In this document: in pieces, positions 26,502-34,209 of the stretch
Layout of the letters: every line of letters starts with the position of its first letter
Numbering within the stretch: position 1 is the first letter of the stretch
Assembly: GCA_038144955.1 (NCBI GenBank)
Contig: JAYQOT010000013.1
Span: forward strand, 1-46,080
Direction: 5' to 3'
Source: Ga0077527 sp038144955
GTDB lineage: Bacteria > Pseudomonadota > Gammaproteobacteria > Burkholderiales > SG8-41
DNA: 46,080 nt
Translations under genes and position numbers: made by a program
The notes under the pieces: model-generated
Database searches by the model: none
What the model saw: only the letters and a program-made list of their open reading frames with translations
What the model was told of the DNA's origin: nothing

Positions 26502-27458
26502 ATGCGCCATATCTTGATCGCCGCCGTTGCAGTGCTGCTCGCCACCACGGCAGCAGCACAGAACTACCCGACCAGGCCCATCCGTTTCATCGTGCCCACG
26601 GCACCCGGGGGCTCGCCCGACATCCTGGCGCGCATCGTCGGCAACAAGCTCGGCGAGCAGCTGAAAACCCAGATCGTGGTGGATACCCGACCCGGCGGCA
26701 GCGGCATCATCGGCGTTGAAATCGCCAAGGGGGCTGCTGCTGACGGTTACACCCTGCTGCTGGTCACCTCCACCACTTTCGCTTCGCTGCCGGTACTGAA
26801 AAAGAAACTGCCCTACGATCCGGACCGTGATTTCATCGCGCTGTCACGGGTGGCCTGGGTGGCGAACGTGGTCACGGTCAACAAGGACATCGGGGTCAGC
26901 AACACCGCTGACCTGGTGAAACTGGCCAAAACAAAACCCGGCGGCCTCAATTACGGTTCGGCAGGTAACGGTTCCCCGGCACACCTGGCCGGTGCGATGT
27001 TCAACGTGCTCGCCGGCGTCCAGACCACGCACATCCCCTACAAGGGCGCTGCGCCGGCGATGTCCGACATGATCGGCGGACAGATCCAGTTCCTGATCAC
27101 TTCACCGCTGGTGGCCATGCCGCACGGTCGTGCGGGACGCATCAAGGTGCTGGCCTCCACCGGTGCACAGCGCGATCCGCTGCTGCCGGAATTGCCGACG
27201 GTGGCCGAAACCGTGCCCGGTTACGAAATCGTGCAGTGGTGGGGCATCGCCGCACCCAGGGGCACGCCGGCGGCAATCACCCGCCAGTTGCACCGCGAAC
27301 TGATGACCGCGCTCAATTCAGCCGACGTCAAGGCGCAGATGAACAAGAACGGCGCCACGCCAAGCCCCGAGCAGCCTGCTGAATTCATGGCGTTCATGAA
27401 ATCCGAACGCGCGCGCATCGCCAATGTCGGCAAACAGGCCGGCATCACACTGGACTGA
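26502..27458 (+). CDS. Bug-family (TctC) solute-binding protein of the second sulfatase operon
   Basis: A 318-residue protein with a signal peptide (MRHILIAAVAVLLATTAAAQ), YPTRPIRFIVPTAPGGSPD, NYGSAGNGSPAHLAGAMF and HIPYKGAAPAMSDMIGG. The ATG at 26502 is preceded by GGGAGAA; the open frame upstream overlaps the sulfatase 3 gene and is a shadow. It sits between two sulfatase genes (44 and 21 bases away), so its ligand is probably an organosulfate or its product. The membrane components of the transporter are not encoded here. Confidence 0.93.
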   Translation: MRHILIAAVAVLLATTAAAQNYPTRPIRFIVPTAPGGSPDILARIVGNKLGEQLKTQIVVDTRPGGSGIIGVEIAKGAAADGYTLLLVTSTTFASLPVLKKKLPYDPDRDFIALSRVAWVANVVTVNKDIGVSNTADLVKLAKTKPGGLNYGSAGNGSPAHLAGAMFNVLAGVQTTHIPYKGAAPAMSDMIGGQIQFLITSPLVAMPHGRAGRIKVLASTGAQRDPLLPELPTVAETVPGYEIVQWWGIAAPRGTPAAITRQLHRELMTALNSADVKAQMNKNGATPSPEQPAEFMAFMKSERARIANVGKQAGITLD

Positions 27459-27479
27459 CCGTTCCGACTGTAAAACGCC

Positions 27480-28961
27480 ATGACCCAGCCCGCCAACCTG
27501 ATTTTGTTCCAGTCCGACAACCACAACGGCCATCTCGCCGGCTGTTACGGACATCCGTATGTAAAAACCCCGGTGATGGACCGCATCGCCGCGCGCGGTG
27601 TGCGTTTCGCCAACGCCTACTGCACCAGCCCGCTGTGCTGCCCCTCGCGCTCGAGCCTCGCCACCGGCCGCTATCCGCACCAGACCGGTTACTGGGACAA
27701 CGCGCTGACCTACGACGGCCGCCTGCCGACCTGGCATCACCGCCTGCGCGAACAGGGGCATAATGTCACCGCCATCGGCAAACTGCATTACCGCTCGAGC
27801 GAAGACGACAACGGTTTCACCGAAGAAATCATCCCGATGCACCTGCACGAGGGCAAGGGTGCGATCAAGAACCTGCTGCGCGGTTATGGCAACGAGCCGC
27901 CCAAGGACGACAGCAGTTTCTGGAAGCTTTATATCGAACGCTCGACGGTAGGCACCACCCATTACCAGGATTACGACCGCAACATCACCGCCAAGGCCAT
28001 CGACTGGCTGAAGAAACACGCACGCAACGGCGGCAAGCCCTGGGTGCTCTACGTGTCCTTCATCAGCGCGCACCCGCCGTTCACGGTGCCGCAGCGCTAC
28101 TGGGACCTGTATCCCGAAAAAGACATGCCGCTGCCGCCGGCTTTCCGGCCGGGCGAACGTCCGGAGCATCCGGCCATGGAACATCTGCGCACCATGGACG
28201 GCATGCGCGTAATGACCGACGAGGCCGCGCTAAGACGGATCGCTACCGGTTATTTCGGCCTGATCACCTTCCTCGACGAACAGATCGGCGCGGTGATGAA
28301 AGCCGCGGAAGAACTCGGCCTGCTCGGCGATACCCGCATCGCCTACACCAGCGATCACGGAGAACTGTTCGGCGCACAGGGCATCTTCGGCAAGAAAAAT
28401 CTCTATGAAGGCGCGATCAAGGTGCCGCTGCTGATTGCAGGTCCCGGCGTGCCGCAGGGCCGTGCGGTGAAACAATTCGCCTCCCACGTCGACCTGTTCC
28501 AGACGCTGCTCGCCGGCGCCGGCGCGCATATGAATGCCGCCGACCACGACCTGCCCGGCGTCGATCTGTGGCCTGCAATCGCGGGACAGGAACAACAGCG
28601 CACCGCCTTCGCCGAATACCATGCGCAGGCGTCCAAGGCGGGAGCCTTTGTGTTGCGCGACGGCGCAAAAAAACTCATCTATCACGTCGGCATGCCGGCG
28701 CAGTTGTTCGACCTCGACAGCGATCCCGACGAAACCCGCGACCTGGCAGCGGCCGAACCCGGCACTGTGCAGTCGCTGATAAAAAAACTGCGTGCAGTCT
28801 GCGACCCCGAAGCCGTTGATGCCCGCGCCAAGGCCGACCAACGCCGCGCCGCGGATGCGTGGGGCGGTGCCGCAAAACTGCTCGGCGAATCGCAGATCCT
28901 GTTTACTCCGCCGCCCGGAGTCTCCAAGGAAGAAGCCTGGGCCATTCCCGGCAAGTCGTGA
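27480..28961 (+). CDS. Sulfatase 4 (Cys-type)
   Basis: A 493-residue sulfatase with NLILFQSDNHNGHLAGC, the formylglycine motif CCPSRSSLATG with Cys53, AIGKLHYRS and TSDHGELFGAQGIFGKKNLYEG. No signal peptide. It is the last gene of the rraA-like operon. The N-terminal metal segment reads SDNHN where sulfatases 2 and 3 read SDEHN, and it has a longer insert after residue 110, so its substrate probably differs. A GC-rich hairpin follows 20 bases after the stop but lacks a T-run on this strand. Confidence 0.92.
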   Translation: MTQPANLILFQSDNHNGHLAGCYGHPYVKTPVMDRIAARGVRFANAYCTSPLCCPSRSSLATGRYPHQTGYWDNALTYDGRLPTWHHRLREQGHNVTAIGKLHYRSSEDDNGFTEEIIPMHLHEGKGAIKNLLRGYGNEPPKDDSSFWKLYIERSTVGTTHYQDYDRNITAKAIDWLKKHARNGGKPWVLYVSFISAHPPFTVPQRYWDLYPEKDMPLPPAFRPGERPEHPAMEHLRTMDGMRVMTDEAALRRIATGYFGLITFLDEQIGAVMKAAEELGLLGDTRIAYTSDHGELFGAQGIFGKKNLYEGAIKVPLLIAGPGVPQGRAVKQFASHVDLFQTLLAGAGAHMNAADHDLPGVDLWPAIAGQEQQRTAFAEYHAQASKAGAFVLRDGAKKLIYHVGMPAQLFDLDSDPDETRDLAAAEPGTVQSLIKKLRAVCDPEAVDARAKADQRRAADAWGGAAKLLGESQILFTPPPGVSKEEAWAIPGKS

Positions 28962-28975
28962 TCGGCAAAACTTCC

Positions 28976-29001
28976 AAAAAAAAGGCGCCCGCGGGCGCCT
29001 T
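28976..29001 (-). terminator. Minus-strand intrinsic terminator downstream of sulfatase 4
   Basis: A perfect stem AAGGCGCCCGCGGGCGCCTT (28982-29001) is followed on the minus strand by eight T residues. On the plus strand there is no T-run, so it would end sulfatase 4 transcripts only weakly. No annotated minus-strand gene ends here; a similar terminator lies at 29161-29185. Confidence 0.6.
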
Positions 29002-29160
29002 GAGGAACAACATGCGTTTGCTTGCATTGCCTCCAGCCGGTTGATTTAACGCCACTTTCCCGGAAATCAGCCGCGCAGGACGCAACGCTCACATTCATAG
29101 TGACTGCGTATCGCCGGCGAAAGTTCCCGTGGGCTAAAACGCGGCATCTCCGCGCACACA

Positions 29161-29185
29161 AAAAAAGGCGCCCCGCGGGGCGCCT
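29161..29185 (-). terminator. Intrinsic terminator of the Bug gene at 29.2 kb
   Basis: The stem AGGCGCCCCGCGGGGCGCCT (29166-29185) is followed on the minus strand by six T residues, and starts 27 bases after the Bug stop codon. Confidence 0.8.
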
Positions 29186-29212
29186 GGTTTATTTGAGAAA
29201 ACAATCAACCGG

Positions 29213-30184
29213 TTATTTGAGCTTGGGAATCTTGGCCTCGGTCACGACCTTCTTCCAGCGCGCGATCTCGCTGTGCACGAACTTGTAAAAATCATCCGGT
29301 GAACCGACCCAGGGCTCCAGGCCCTGCTCTTCCAGTTTCTTGCGGTTCTCCGGCACCTGTGAAATTTTGAACAGCTCGCCATGCAGGCGTTTGACCGCGG
29401 CCTCGGGCACGCCTTTCGGCGCGAACATGCCGTACCAGGCATAGTAGGTGAATCCCTTGAGACCGGACTCGATCAATGTCGGTACATCCGGAACCGCCGG
29501 CGCCCGCTTCTCGCTGCTCACGCCGAGCGGCTTGAGCTTGCCGTTGCGCACCTGCGGCACCAGCGACGGCATGGTACCGAACAGCATCTGCACGCGACCG
29601 GCAGAGGTATCAATGATCGCCGGGCCACTGCCGCGGTAAGGGATGTGGACGATATTCAGTCCGGCGGCCTTCTTCAGCAACTCGGTGGACAAATGGATCG
29701 AAGAACCGTTGCCCGCCGATGCATAGTTGAGCTTGCCGGCATTGGCTTTTACATGGGCGGCAAAAGCCTTGAAATCCTTCACCGGCAGCGAGTTCGGCAC
29801 CACCAGCATGTGCGGTTGCCGCGCCAGCAGATAAATCGGCTCGAAATCGGCCTTGGGGTCATAGCGCAATGTGGTGTACATCGCGGGTGCGGTGGCGAAG
29901 GATGCAGAAGCCACTAGCACGTTATAGCCGTCCGGCTCCAGCGTGGAGGCTACCTCGATGCCCAGCGTACCGCCGGCGCCGGGCCGGTTGTCGATCACCA
30001 GGTTGGTACCCAGGGCAGGTTCCAGCCACACCATGAACTGGCGTGAGGTGATGTCAGTGCCGCCGCCCGGGGAAAACGGGATGATGACCCTGATCGGCCG
30101 CTCGGGATAAGCTGAATGGGCTACGCCGCTGAATCCCGCCAGCAATCCCAGCATGACGCAGGCCGTTCTGAACATTCGATTCAT
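29213..30184 (-). CDS. Bug-family (TctC) solute-binding protein divergent from oxyR
   Basis: A 323-residue protein with a signal peptide ending GVAHSA, YPERPIRVIIPFSPGGGTDITS, NYASAGNGSSIHLSTEL and HIPYRGSGPAI. The ATG complementary to 30182-30184 has a strong AGGAGGAA upstream. It is a single-gene unit with its own terminator, between the second sulfatase operon and oxyR. Its ligand is unknown; proximity alone does not prove a link to the sulfatases. Confidence 0.92.
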   Translation of the reverse strand: MNRMFRTACVMLGLLAGFSGVAHSAYPERPIRVIIPFSPGGGTDITSRQFMVWLEPALGTNLVIDNRPGAGGTLGIEVASTLEPDGYNVLVASASFATAPAMYTTLRYDPKADFEPIYLLARQPHMLVVPNSLPVKDFKAFAAHVKANAGKLNYASAGNGSSIHLSTELLKKAAGLNIVHIPYRGSGPAIIDTSAGRVQMLFGTMPSLVPQVRNGKLKPLGVSSEKRAPAVPDVPTLIESGLKGFTYYAWYGMFAPKGVPEAAVKRLHGELFKISQVPENRKKLEEQGLEPWVGSPDDFYKFVHSEIARWKKVVTEAKIPKLK

Positions 30185-30275
30185 GTAGTTCCTCCTATAA
30201 TGTTTTATGGATTAGCCGCGCTGAACGGCCTGAGACGCGCATGAAAAAAATTATTATTAAAAAACAAAAACTTGC

Positions 30276-30307
30276 GATTTACGTCCCATCAGTTGGACTC
30301 GTAAATC
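30276..30307. promoter_or_regulatory. Inverted repeat ahead of oxyR
   Basis: GATTTACG (30276-30283) and CGTAAATC (30300-30307) form a perfect eight-base inverted repeat about 20 bases before the oxyR ATG, with GTCC/GGAC inside it. TTTACG (30278-30283) and GTAAAT (30301-30306), 17 bases apart, lie within the arms and may be a weak promoter. It could be an autoregulatory operator or an mRNA leader hairpin. Confidence 0.4.
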
Positions 30308-30326
30308 CCGCCGGAGTTCCCCGCGG

Positions 30327-31259
30327 ATGACATTGACCGAATTGCGCTACATCGTCGCGGTAGCTCGTGAAAAACATTTCGGCCGTGCCGCCGAGGCCTG
30401 CTTCGTCAGCCAGCCGACGCTGTCGGTCGCGGTGAAAAAGCTCGAGGATGAACTGGGCGTGCAGTTGTTCGAACGAGGACCGGTGGAGGTCAACGTCACG
30501 CCTGCAGGTTCGCGCATCGTCGAGCAGGCGCAGCGCACGCTGGAAGAAGCGGAAAAAATCAAAAGCATCGCCAAGACCTCCGGCGATCCACTCGAAGGAC
30601 CGCTCAAACTCGGCGTCATCTTCACCATAGCGCCATACCTGCTGCCGCAGCTGATACCGGTGTTGCACAAGCGGGCACCGAAGATGCCGCTCGCGATCGA
30701 GGAAAACTACACCGCCGCGCTGTCCGAAAGATTGAAGCGCGGCGACATCGACGCGGCAATCCTTGCCCTGCCCTTCAGTGAACCCGGCATCACTGTCACA
30801 CCGCTATACGACGAGGACTTCATCGTCGCCCTGCCCAAGGTTCATCCCTGGGCCGGTCGCAAGAACATCGCAGCGGAAGAGCTGGCCAATGAAAGCCTGC
30901 TGCTGCTCGGCACCGGTCACTGCTTCCGCGACCAGGTGCTCAATGCCTGCCCGGCGCTGAACCGGTCCACCGCAACTGCGGGCACGCTGCAGAAAACCGT
31001 CGAGGGCTCCTCGCTGGAAACCATCCGCCTGATGGTGGCCTCGGGCATGGGCCTGACCGTGCTGCCGGCCTCTGCGCTGCCTGCAAAGCGCACTGCCGCG
31101 GACCTGCTGACCTATGTGCCGTTTGCGCGACCGGCGCCTGACCGCCGCGTCGTCCTCGCGTCGCGTTCGAGCTTCCCGCGACTTGCGGCGCTCGAAGTCA
31201 TCCGTGCCGCAGTCACTGCCTGCGGCCTGCCTGGCACCACCCCGGTCAATAAAAAATAG
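30327..31259 (+). CDS. oxyR: LysR-type peroxide sensor OxyR
   Basis: A 310-residue LysR-family regulator. The winged helix-turn-helix occupies residues 1-60 (ELRYIVAVAREKHFGRAAEA, then SQPTLSVAVKKLE). The C-terminal sensor domain contains GTGHCFRDQVLNACP, placing Cys199 and Cys208 at exactly the E. coli OxyR positions that form the peroxide-sensing disulfide. It should therefore activate peroxide defence genes. The next genes encode rubrerythrin and rubredoxin, and an OxyR-like motif lies between, which supports the assignment. Confidence 0.93.
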   Translation: MTLTELRYIVAVAREKHFGRAAEACFVSQPTLSVAVKKLEDELGVQLFERGPVEVNVTPAGSRIVEQAQRTLEEAEKIKSIAKTSGDPLEGPLKLGVIFTIAPYLLPQLIPVLHKRAPKMPLAIEENYTAALSERLKRGDIDAAILALPFSEPGITVTPLYDEDFIVALPKVHPWAGRKNIAAEELANESLLLLGTGHCFRDQVLNACPALNRSTATAGTLQKTVEGSSLETIRLMVASGMGLTVLPASALPAKRTAADLLTYVPFARPAPDRRVVLASRSSFPRLAALEVIRAAVTACGLPGTTPVNKK

Positions 31260-31294
31260 TCATATAAAACAATAAGTTGAACTATTTCTGAATA

Positions 31295-31309
31295 ATAGAT
31301 TATTACTAT
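31295..31309. promoter_or_regulatory. OxyR-like half site upstream of rubrerythrin
   Basis: ATAG-N7-CTAT is perfect at 31295-31309, which is half of the four-part OxyR consensus. The other half is not recognisable at the expected spacing. It sits in an AT-rich stretch (31260-31345) about 100 bases before the rubrerythrin start, a position suited to activation. Confidence 0.4.
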
Positions 31310-31410
31310 TGATTTGTTTATAACAATCAATTGGATTAATCGTTAAGCGGCCGCCAGAATGCACTCCAAGCGTTGCAAGACGCGCCCTTTTTCAACCACA
31401 GGAGATGCAA

Positions 31411-31881
31411 ATGAAAGCCGAATCAGTCACCGTCAAGAACATCGAAGCCGCCTTCGCAGGCGAATCCATGGCGCACATCAAGTACATGTACTTCGCCAAG
31501 ATCTGCCGCGAAAAGGGCGACGTTGAAACCGCGAAAGTATTCGAGGAAACCGCCGCGCAGGAAGTACAGCATGCGTTCGGCCATCTCGACCTGCTCTACC
31601 CGAAAACCGAATTAACGCCCGCCAAGGCGCTCGACATGGCGATTGCCGGCGAAACCTACGAGTACACCGAAATGTACCCGCAGTTCCGCCACCTTGCCGA
31701 GCAGGAAGGCAACACGGCAGCCGTCAAGGAAATGGACGAGCAGATCGAGGAATCGAAGGAACACGCCGACCGCTTCCGCCAGACCCTCGCCAAGGCCGCC
31801 AAGCGTTTTGCCGCACTGGCCAAGGTCGAGGAACGTCACGCCAACCACTACCGTTCGGTGCGCGCGAAAGTCGCGGCCTGA
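31411..31881 (+). CDS. Rubrerythrin lacking the rubredoxin domain
   Basis: A 156-residue diiron protein that reduces hydrogen peroxide. The carboxylate and histidine ligands of the four-helix bundle are visible: Glu18 (AGESMAH), Glu51 and His54 (AAQEVQHA), Glu81/Glu84 (GETYEYTE), and Glu114 and His118 (EESKEHAD). Classical rubrerythrins continue into a C-terminal rubredoxin domain; here the protein stops, and rubredoxin is the next gene, 29 bases on. The ATG at 31411 is preferred over 31405 because AGGAG at 31400-31404 would overlap the earlier start. It is probably under OxyR control. Confidence 0.93.
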   Translation: MKAESVTVKNIEAAFAGESMAHIKYMYFAKICREKGDVETAKVFEETAAQEVQHAFGHLDLLYPKTELTPAKALDMAIAGETYEYTEMYPQFRHLAEQEGNTAAVKEMDEQIEESKEHADRFRQTLAKAAKRFAALAKVEERHANHYRSVRAKVAA

Positions 31882-31910
31882 TCCGGAACAACAGACAAGG
31901 AGCAATGAAC

Positions 31911-32093
31911 ATGGCAACTGAAATGCGCAAATGGGAATGTATCGTCTGCGGTTACATCTACGACGAAGCCGCTGGTGATCCCGAACACGGCATCAAGGCC
32001 GGCACCCGCTGGGAAGACATCACCGAGGACTGGACCTGCCCCGAGTGCGGCATCGCCAAGGCCGACTTCGAGATGGTGTTGAAGGCAGCATAA
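31911..32093 (+). CDS. Rubredoxin
   Basis: A 60-residue electron carrier with both iron knuckles: CIVCGYIYDEAAGDPEHGI and CPECGIAKADFEM. The conserved W and PxxGI elements place it among ordinary type rubredoxins. AAGGAG at 31897-31902 sits eight bases before the ATG at 31911, so this start is chosen over 31905. It probably donates electrons to the rubrerythrin encoded just upstream and accepts them from the reductase encoded downstream. Confidence 0.96.
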   Translation: MATEMRKWECIVCGYIYDEAAGDPEHGIKAGTRWEDITEDWTCPECGIAKADFEMVLKAA

Positions 32094-32104
32094 GCGTTCA
32101 ATCA

Positions 32105-32134
32105 CCCCGTTCCGCACCTTCCCGCGGAACGGGG
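32105..32134 (+). terminator. GC-rich hairpin after rubredoxin
   Basis: A perfect 11-base-pair stem (32105-32115 with 32124-32134, eight-base loop) lies 12 bases after the stop. The T-run is missing, so it may be a weak or Rho-assisted terminator, or a 3' stabiliser. Confidence 0.5.
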
Positions 32135-32236
32135 CTGAACCCGGGGATGCACCTGGAACAGTCTTCCCTTGACTTCAATTGTCTGCAGATCAGGTCGTTT
32201 GTTACCATCGCACGCTGAATTTTTTGCGGAACACCC

Positions 32237-33382
32237 ATGAACCCGATCATCATCATCGGCAGTGGCCTGGCCGGTTACAACACCGCCAAGGAGCTGCGCA
32301 AGCTCGACACCACAACGCCTCTCATCATCATTGCCGCCGACAGCGCACCGTTCTACTCCAAGCCGATGCTGTCGAACGCGCTGGCATCGAAGAAAACCGC
32401 GGCAGCCATCGCACTGAACACGCCCGAACAGATGGCTGCACAACTGAATGCCACTGTGCGACCCCATACCCGCATCGATGCCATCGACACTGCAGCGCAC
32501 ACCCTGCGCATCGGCGATGAAACACTGACGTATTCAAAACTGGTGCTGGCCCTGGGCGCTGACCAGATCCGTTTGCCCATCGCGGGTAATGGGGCAGGCG
32601 ACATTTTGACGGTCAACGACATCGACGACTACGCACGCTTCCGCACCGCGATCGAAGGCAAGAAGCGCGTTGCGATCATCGGTGCCGGCCTGATCGGCAG
32701 CGAGTTCGCCAATGACCTCGCAGTCGCCGGTTACGGTGTGGATGTAATCGACATCGCCGCCCAGCCGCTGGGCCGCCTGCTCCCGCTTGAAGGCGGCGCG
32801 CTGCTGCGTGACAAGCTCGCCGCCCTCGGCGTTCAGTGGCATTTCGGCACCGGCACCAAGGCGGTCGATCGCGCAGACGGCGGCTACCGCCTGACCCTGG
32901 ACAACGGCACCACGCTGCAAGCCGATATCGTACTGTCCGCGGTCGGCCTCAAGCCGCGCACCGCACTGGCTGCAGCAGCCGGTATCAAGATCAACCGCGG
33001 CATCGTCGTCAACCGCCAGCTCGAAACCAGTGCAGCGGATGTGCATGCGCTCGGCGACTGCGCCGAAATCGAGGGCCTGGTGCTGCCTTTCGTGATGCCG
33101 ATCATGCACGCCAGCCGCGCCCTGGCACAGACACTTGCAGGCAAAAATGCCGCGGTCAGCTTTCCGGCAATGCCGGTGATGGTCAAGACACCGGCTTGCC
33201 CCACCATCGTGTCCCCGCCGCCGGCCGGCGCCCAGGGTGCATGGCAAACCGAAGCCACCGGCGACGGCGTCAAGTCGCTGTTTGTCGACAGCACGGGAAA
33301 ACTGCTCGGTTTCGCGCTGAACGGCAACGCCACTGCGGAACGCGCCAAACTCGCGCCACAACTGCCGCTGGTTCTGGCCTGA
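32237..33382 (+). CDS. Rubredoxin-NAD(+) reductase-like FAD oxidoreductase
   Basis: A 381-residue two-dinucleotide-fold flavoprotein. The FAD fold is IIIIGSGLAGYNTAKELR at 4-21, the NAD(P)H fold VAIIGAGLIGSEFANDLA, and the second FAD contact VHALGDCAEIEG. Length and sequence resemble Pseudomonas rubredoxin reductases (RubB/AlkT type). It follows the rubredoxin gene by about 140 bases, with a hairpin between, so it may have its own promoter. Together the three genes would carry electrons from NAD(P)H to rubredoxin to rubrerythrin and so to peroxide. Confidence 0.9.
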   Translation: MNPIIIIGSGLAGYNTAKELRKLDTTTPLIIIAADSAPFYSKPMLSNALASKKTAAAIALNTPEQMAAQLNATVRPHTRIDAIDTAAHTLRIGDETLTYSKLVLALGADQIRLPIAGNGAGDILTVNDIDDYARFRTAIEGKKRVAIIGAGLIGSEFANDLAVAGYGVDVIDIAAQPLGRLLPLEGGALLRDKLAALGVQWHFGTGTKAVDRADGGYRLTLDNGTTLQADIVLSAVGLKPRTALAAAAGIKINRGIVVNRQLETSAADVHALGDCAEIEGLVLPFVMPIMHASRALAQTLAGKNAAVSFPAMPVMVKTPACPTIVSPPPAGAQGAWQTEATGDGVKSLFVDSTGKLLGFALNGNATAERAKLAPQLPLVLA

Positions 33383-33436
33383 AAACCACACGCGCGCACC
33401 ATCCGGCGCGCATGATGTTGTTATGATGCGGGGCTT

Positions 33437-34021
33437 ATGACACCTGTCACCCGCCTGCTGCTGACCATCAACGTCTCGGTCTACCTGCTGCAACAGTTGT
33501 TCGACCAGCAGTTGCTGATCTGGTTTGCACTGTGGCCGTTCAACATTCCCTCCGGCTACGGTGTGCAGTTCCTGCCCTGGCAGGTCATCACCTACGGCTT
33601 CCTGCACGGCAGCATCGTGCACATCCTCTTCAACATGCTGGCGCTGTACATGTTCGGCGGCCAGATCGAGCAGATCTTCGGATCACGCCGCTTCCTCATC
33701 TATTTTCTCGGCTGCGTGTTCGCCGCGGCGCTGGCGCAACTGGCGATACAGGCACTGACGGGCGGCACGCCCTATCCGACCGTGGGCGCCTCGGGCGGCG
33801 TATTCGGACTGCTGCTCGCCTACGGGCTGTTTTTCCCGCGGCGCATGGTGATGCTGATCTTTCCGCCGATCCCGATGCCGGCGTGGCTGTTTGTCACGCT
33901 CTACGGCCTGATCGAACTCTATCTGGGCGTTACCGGCTCACAGGCCGGGATCGCACACTTCGCGCATCTGGGCGGCATGGTCGGCGGGTACATACTGATC
34001 CGGCAATGGCGTCGACGGTAA
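33437..34021 (+). CDS. Rhomboid-family intramembrane serine protease
   Basis: A 194-residue protein with about six membrane segments. The catalytic serine is Ser119 in TVGASGGVFGLL and the catalytic histidine is His177 in HFAHLGGMVGG. The HGSIVHILFNMLALY segment also belongs to the family. Such proteases cut membrane-anchored proteins in the bilayer. Transcribed alone, 54 bases after the reductase gene. The target is unknown. After it, 34022-34209 has no gene, only short hairpins such as ATCCCGG/CCGGGAT. Confidence 0.93.
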   Translation: MTPVTRLLLTINVSVYLLQQLFDQQLLIWFALWPFNIPSGYGVQFLPWQVITYGFLHGSIVHILFNMLALYMFGGQIEQIFGSRRFLIYFLGCVFAAALAQLAIQALTGGTPYPTVGASGGVFGLLLAYGLFFPRRMVMLIFPPIPMPAWLFVTLYGLIELYLGVTGSQAGIAHFAHLGGMVGGYILIRQWRRR

Positions 34022-34209
34022 ATACCGTCAAAAATGCCCGCGCTTGGCATGACATTGTCGCGGGCGGAGTTTATCCCGGGGATCTTTCCGGGATTCCTCC
34101 TCGTCTTACCCGACTGTAATGTCTCGTCGGAGCCTCGCGCGCTTCTCGTCCTGCCTGCGCGCAGATCATTTTTGAACTGCTCCCGTATTTCTGTAAAACG
34201 GGATAAATC

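Noticed and set aside
29012..29044. Ten-codon leader peptide (MRLLALPPAG) after sulfatase 4
   Set aside because: It has GAGGAA upstream, but no biosynthetic gene or attenuator follows on that strand; likely chance.
28984..29184. REP-type repeat family formed by the two GGCGCC-rich hairpins
   Set aside because: Both have T-runs on the same strand and the shape of ordinary terminators; two copies are not enough to argue for a repeat family.
31260..31345. Full four-part OxyR binding site
   Set aside because: Only one ATAG-N7-CTAT unit fits; the neighbouring CTAT lies nine bases from the ATAG instead of seven, so only a half site is claimed.
34022..34209. Terminator after the rhomboid gene
   Set aside because: Short inverted repeats such as ATCCCGG/CCGGGAT exist but have small stems and no T-run, so none is called as a terminator.
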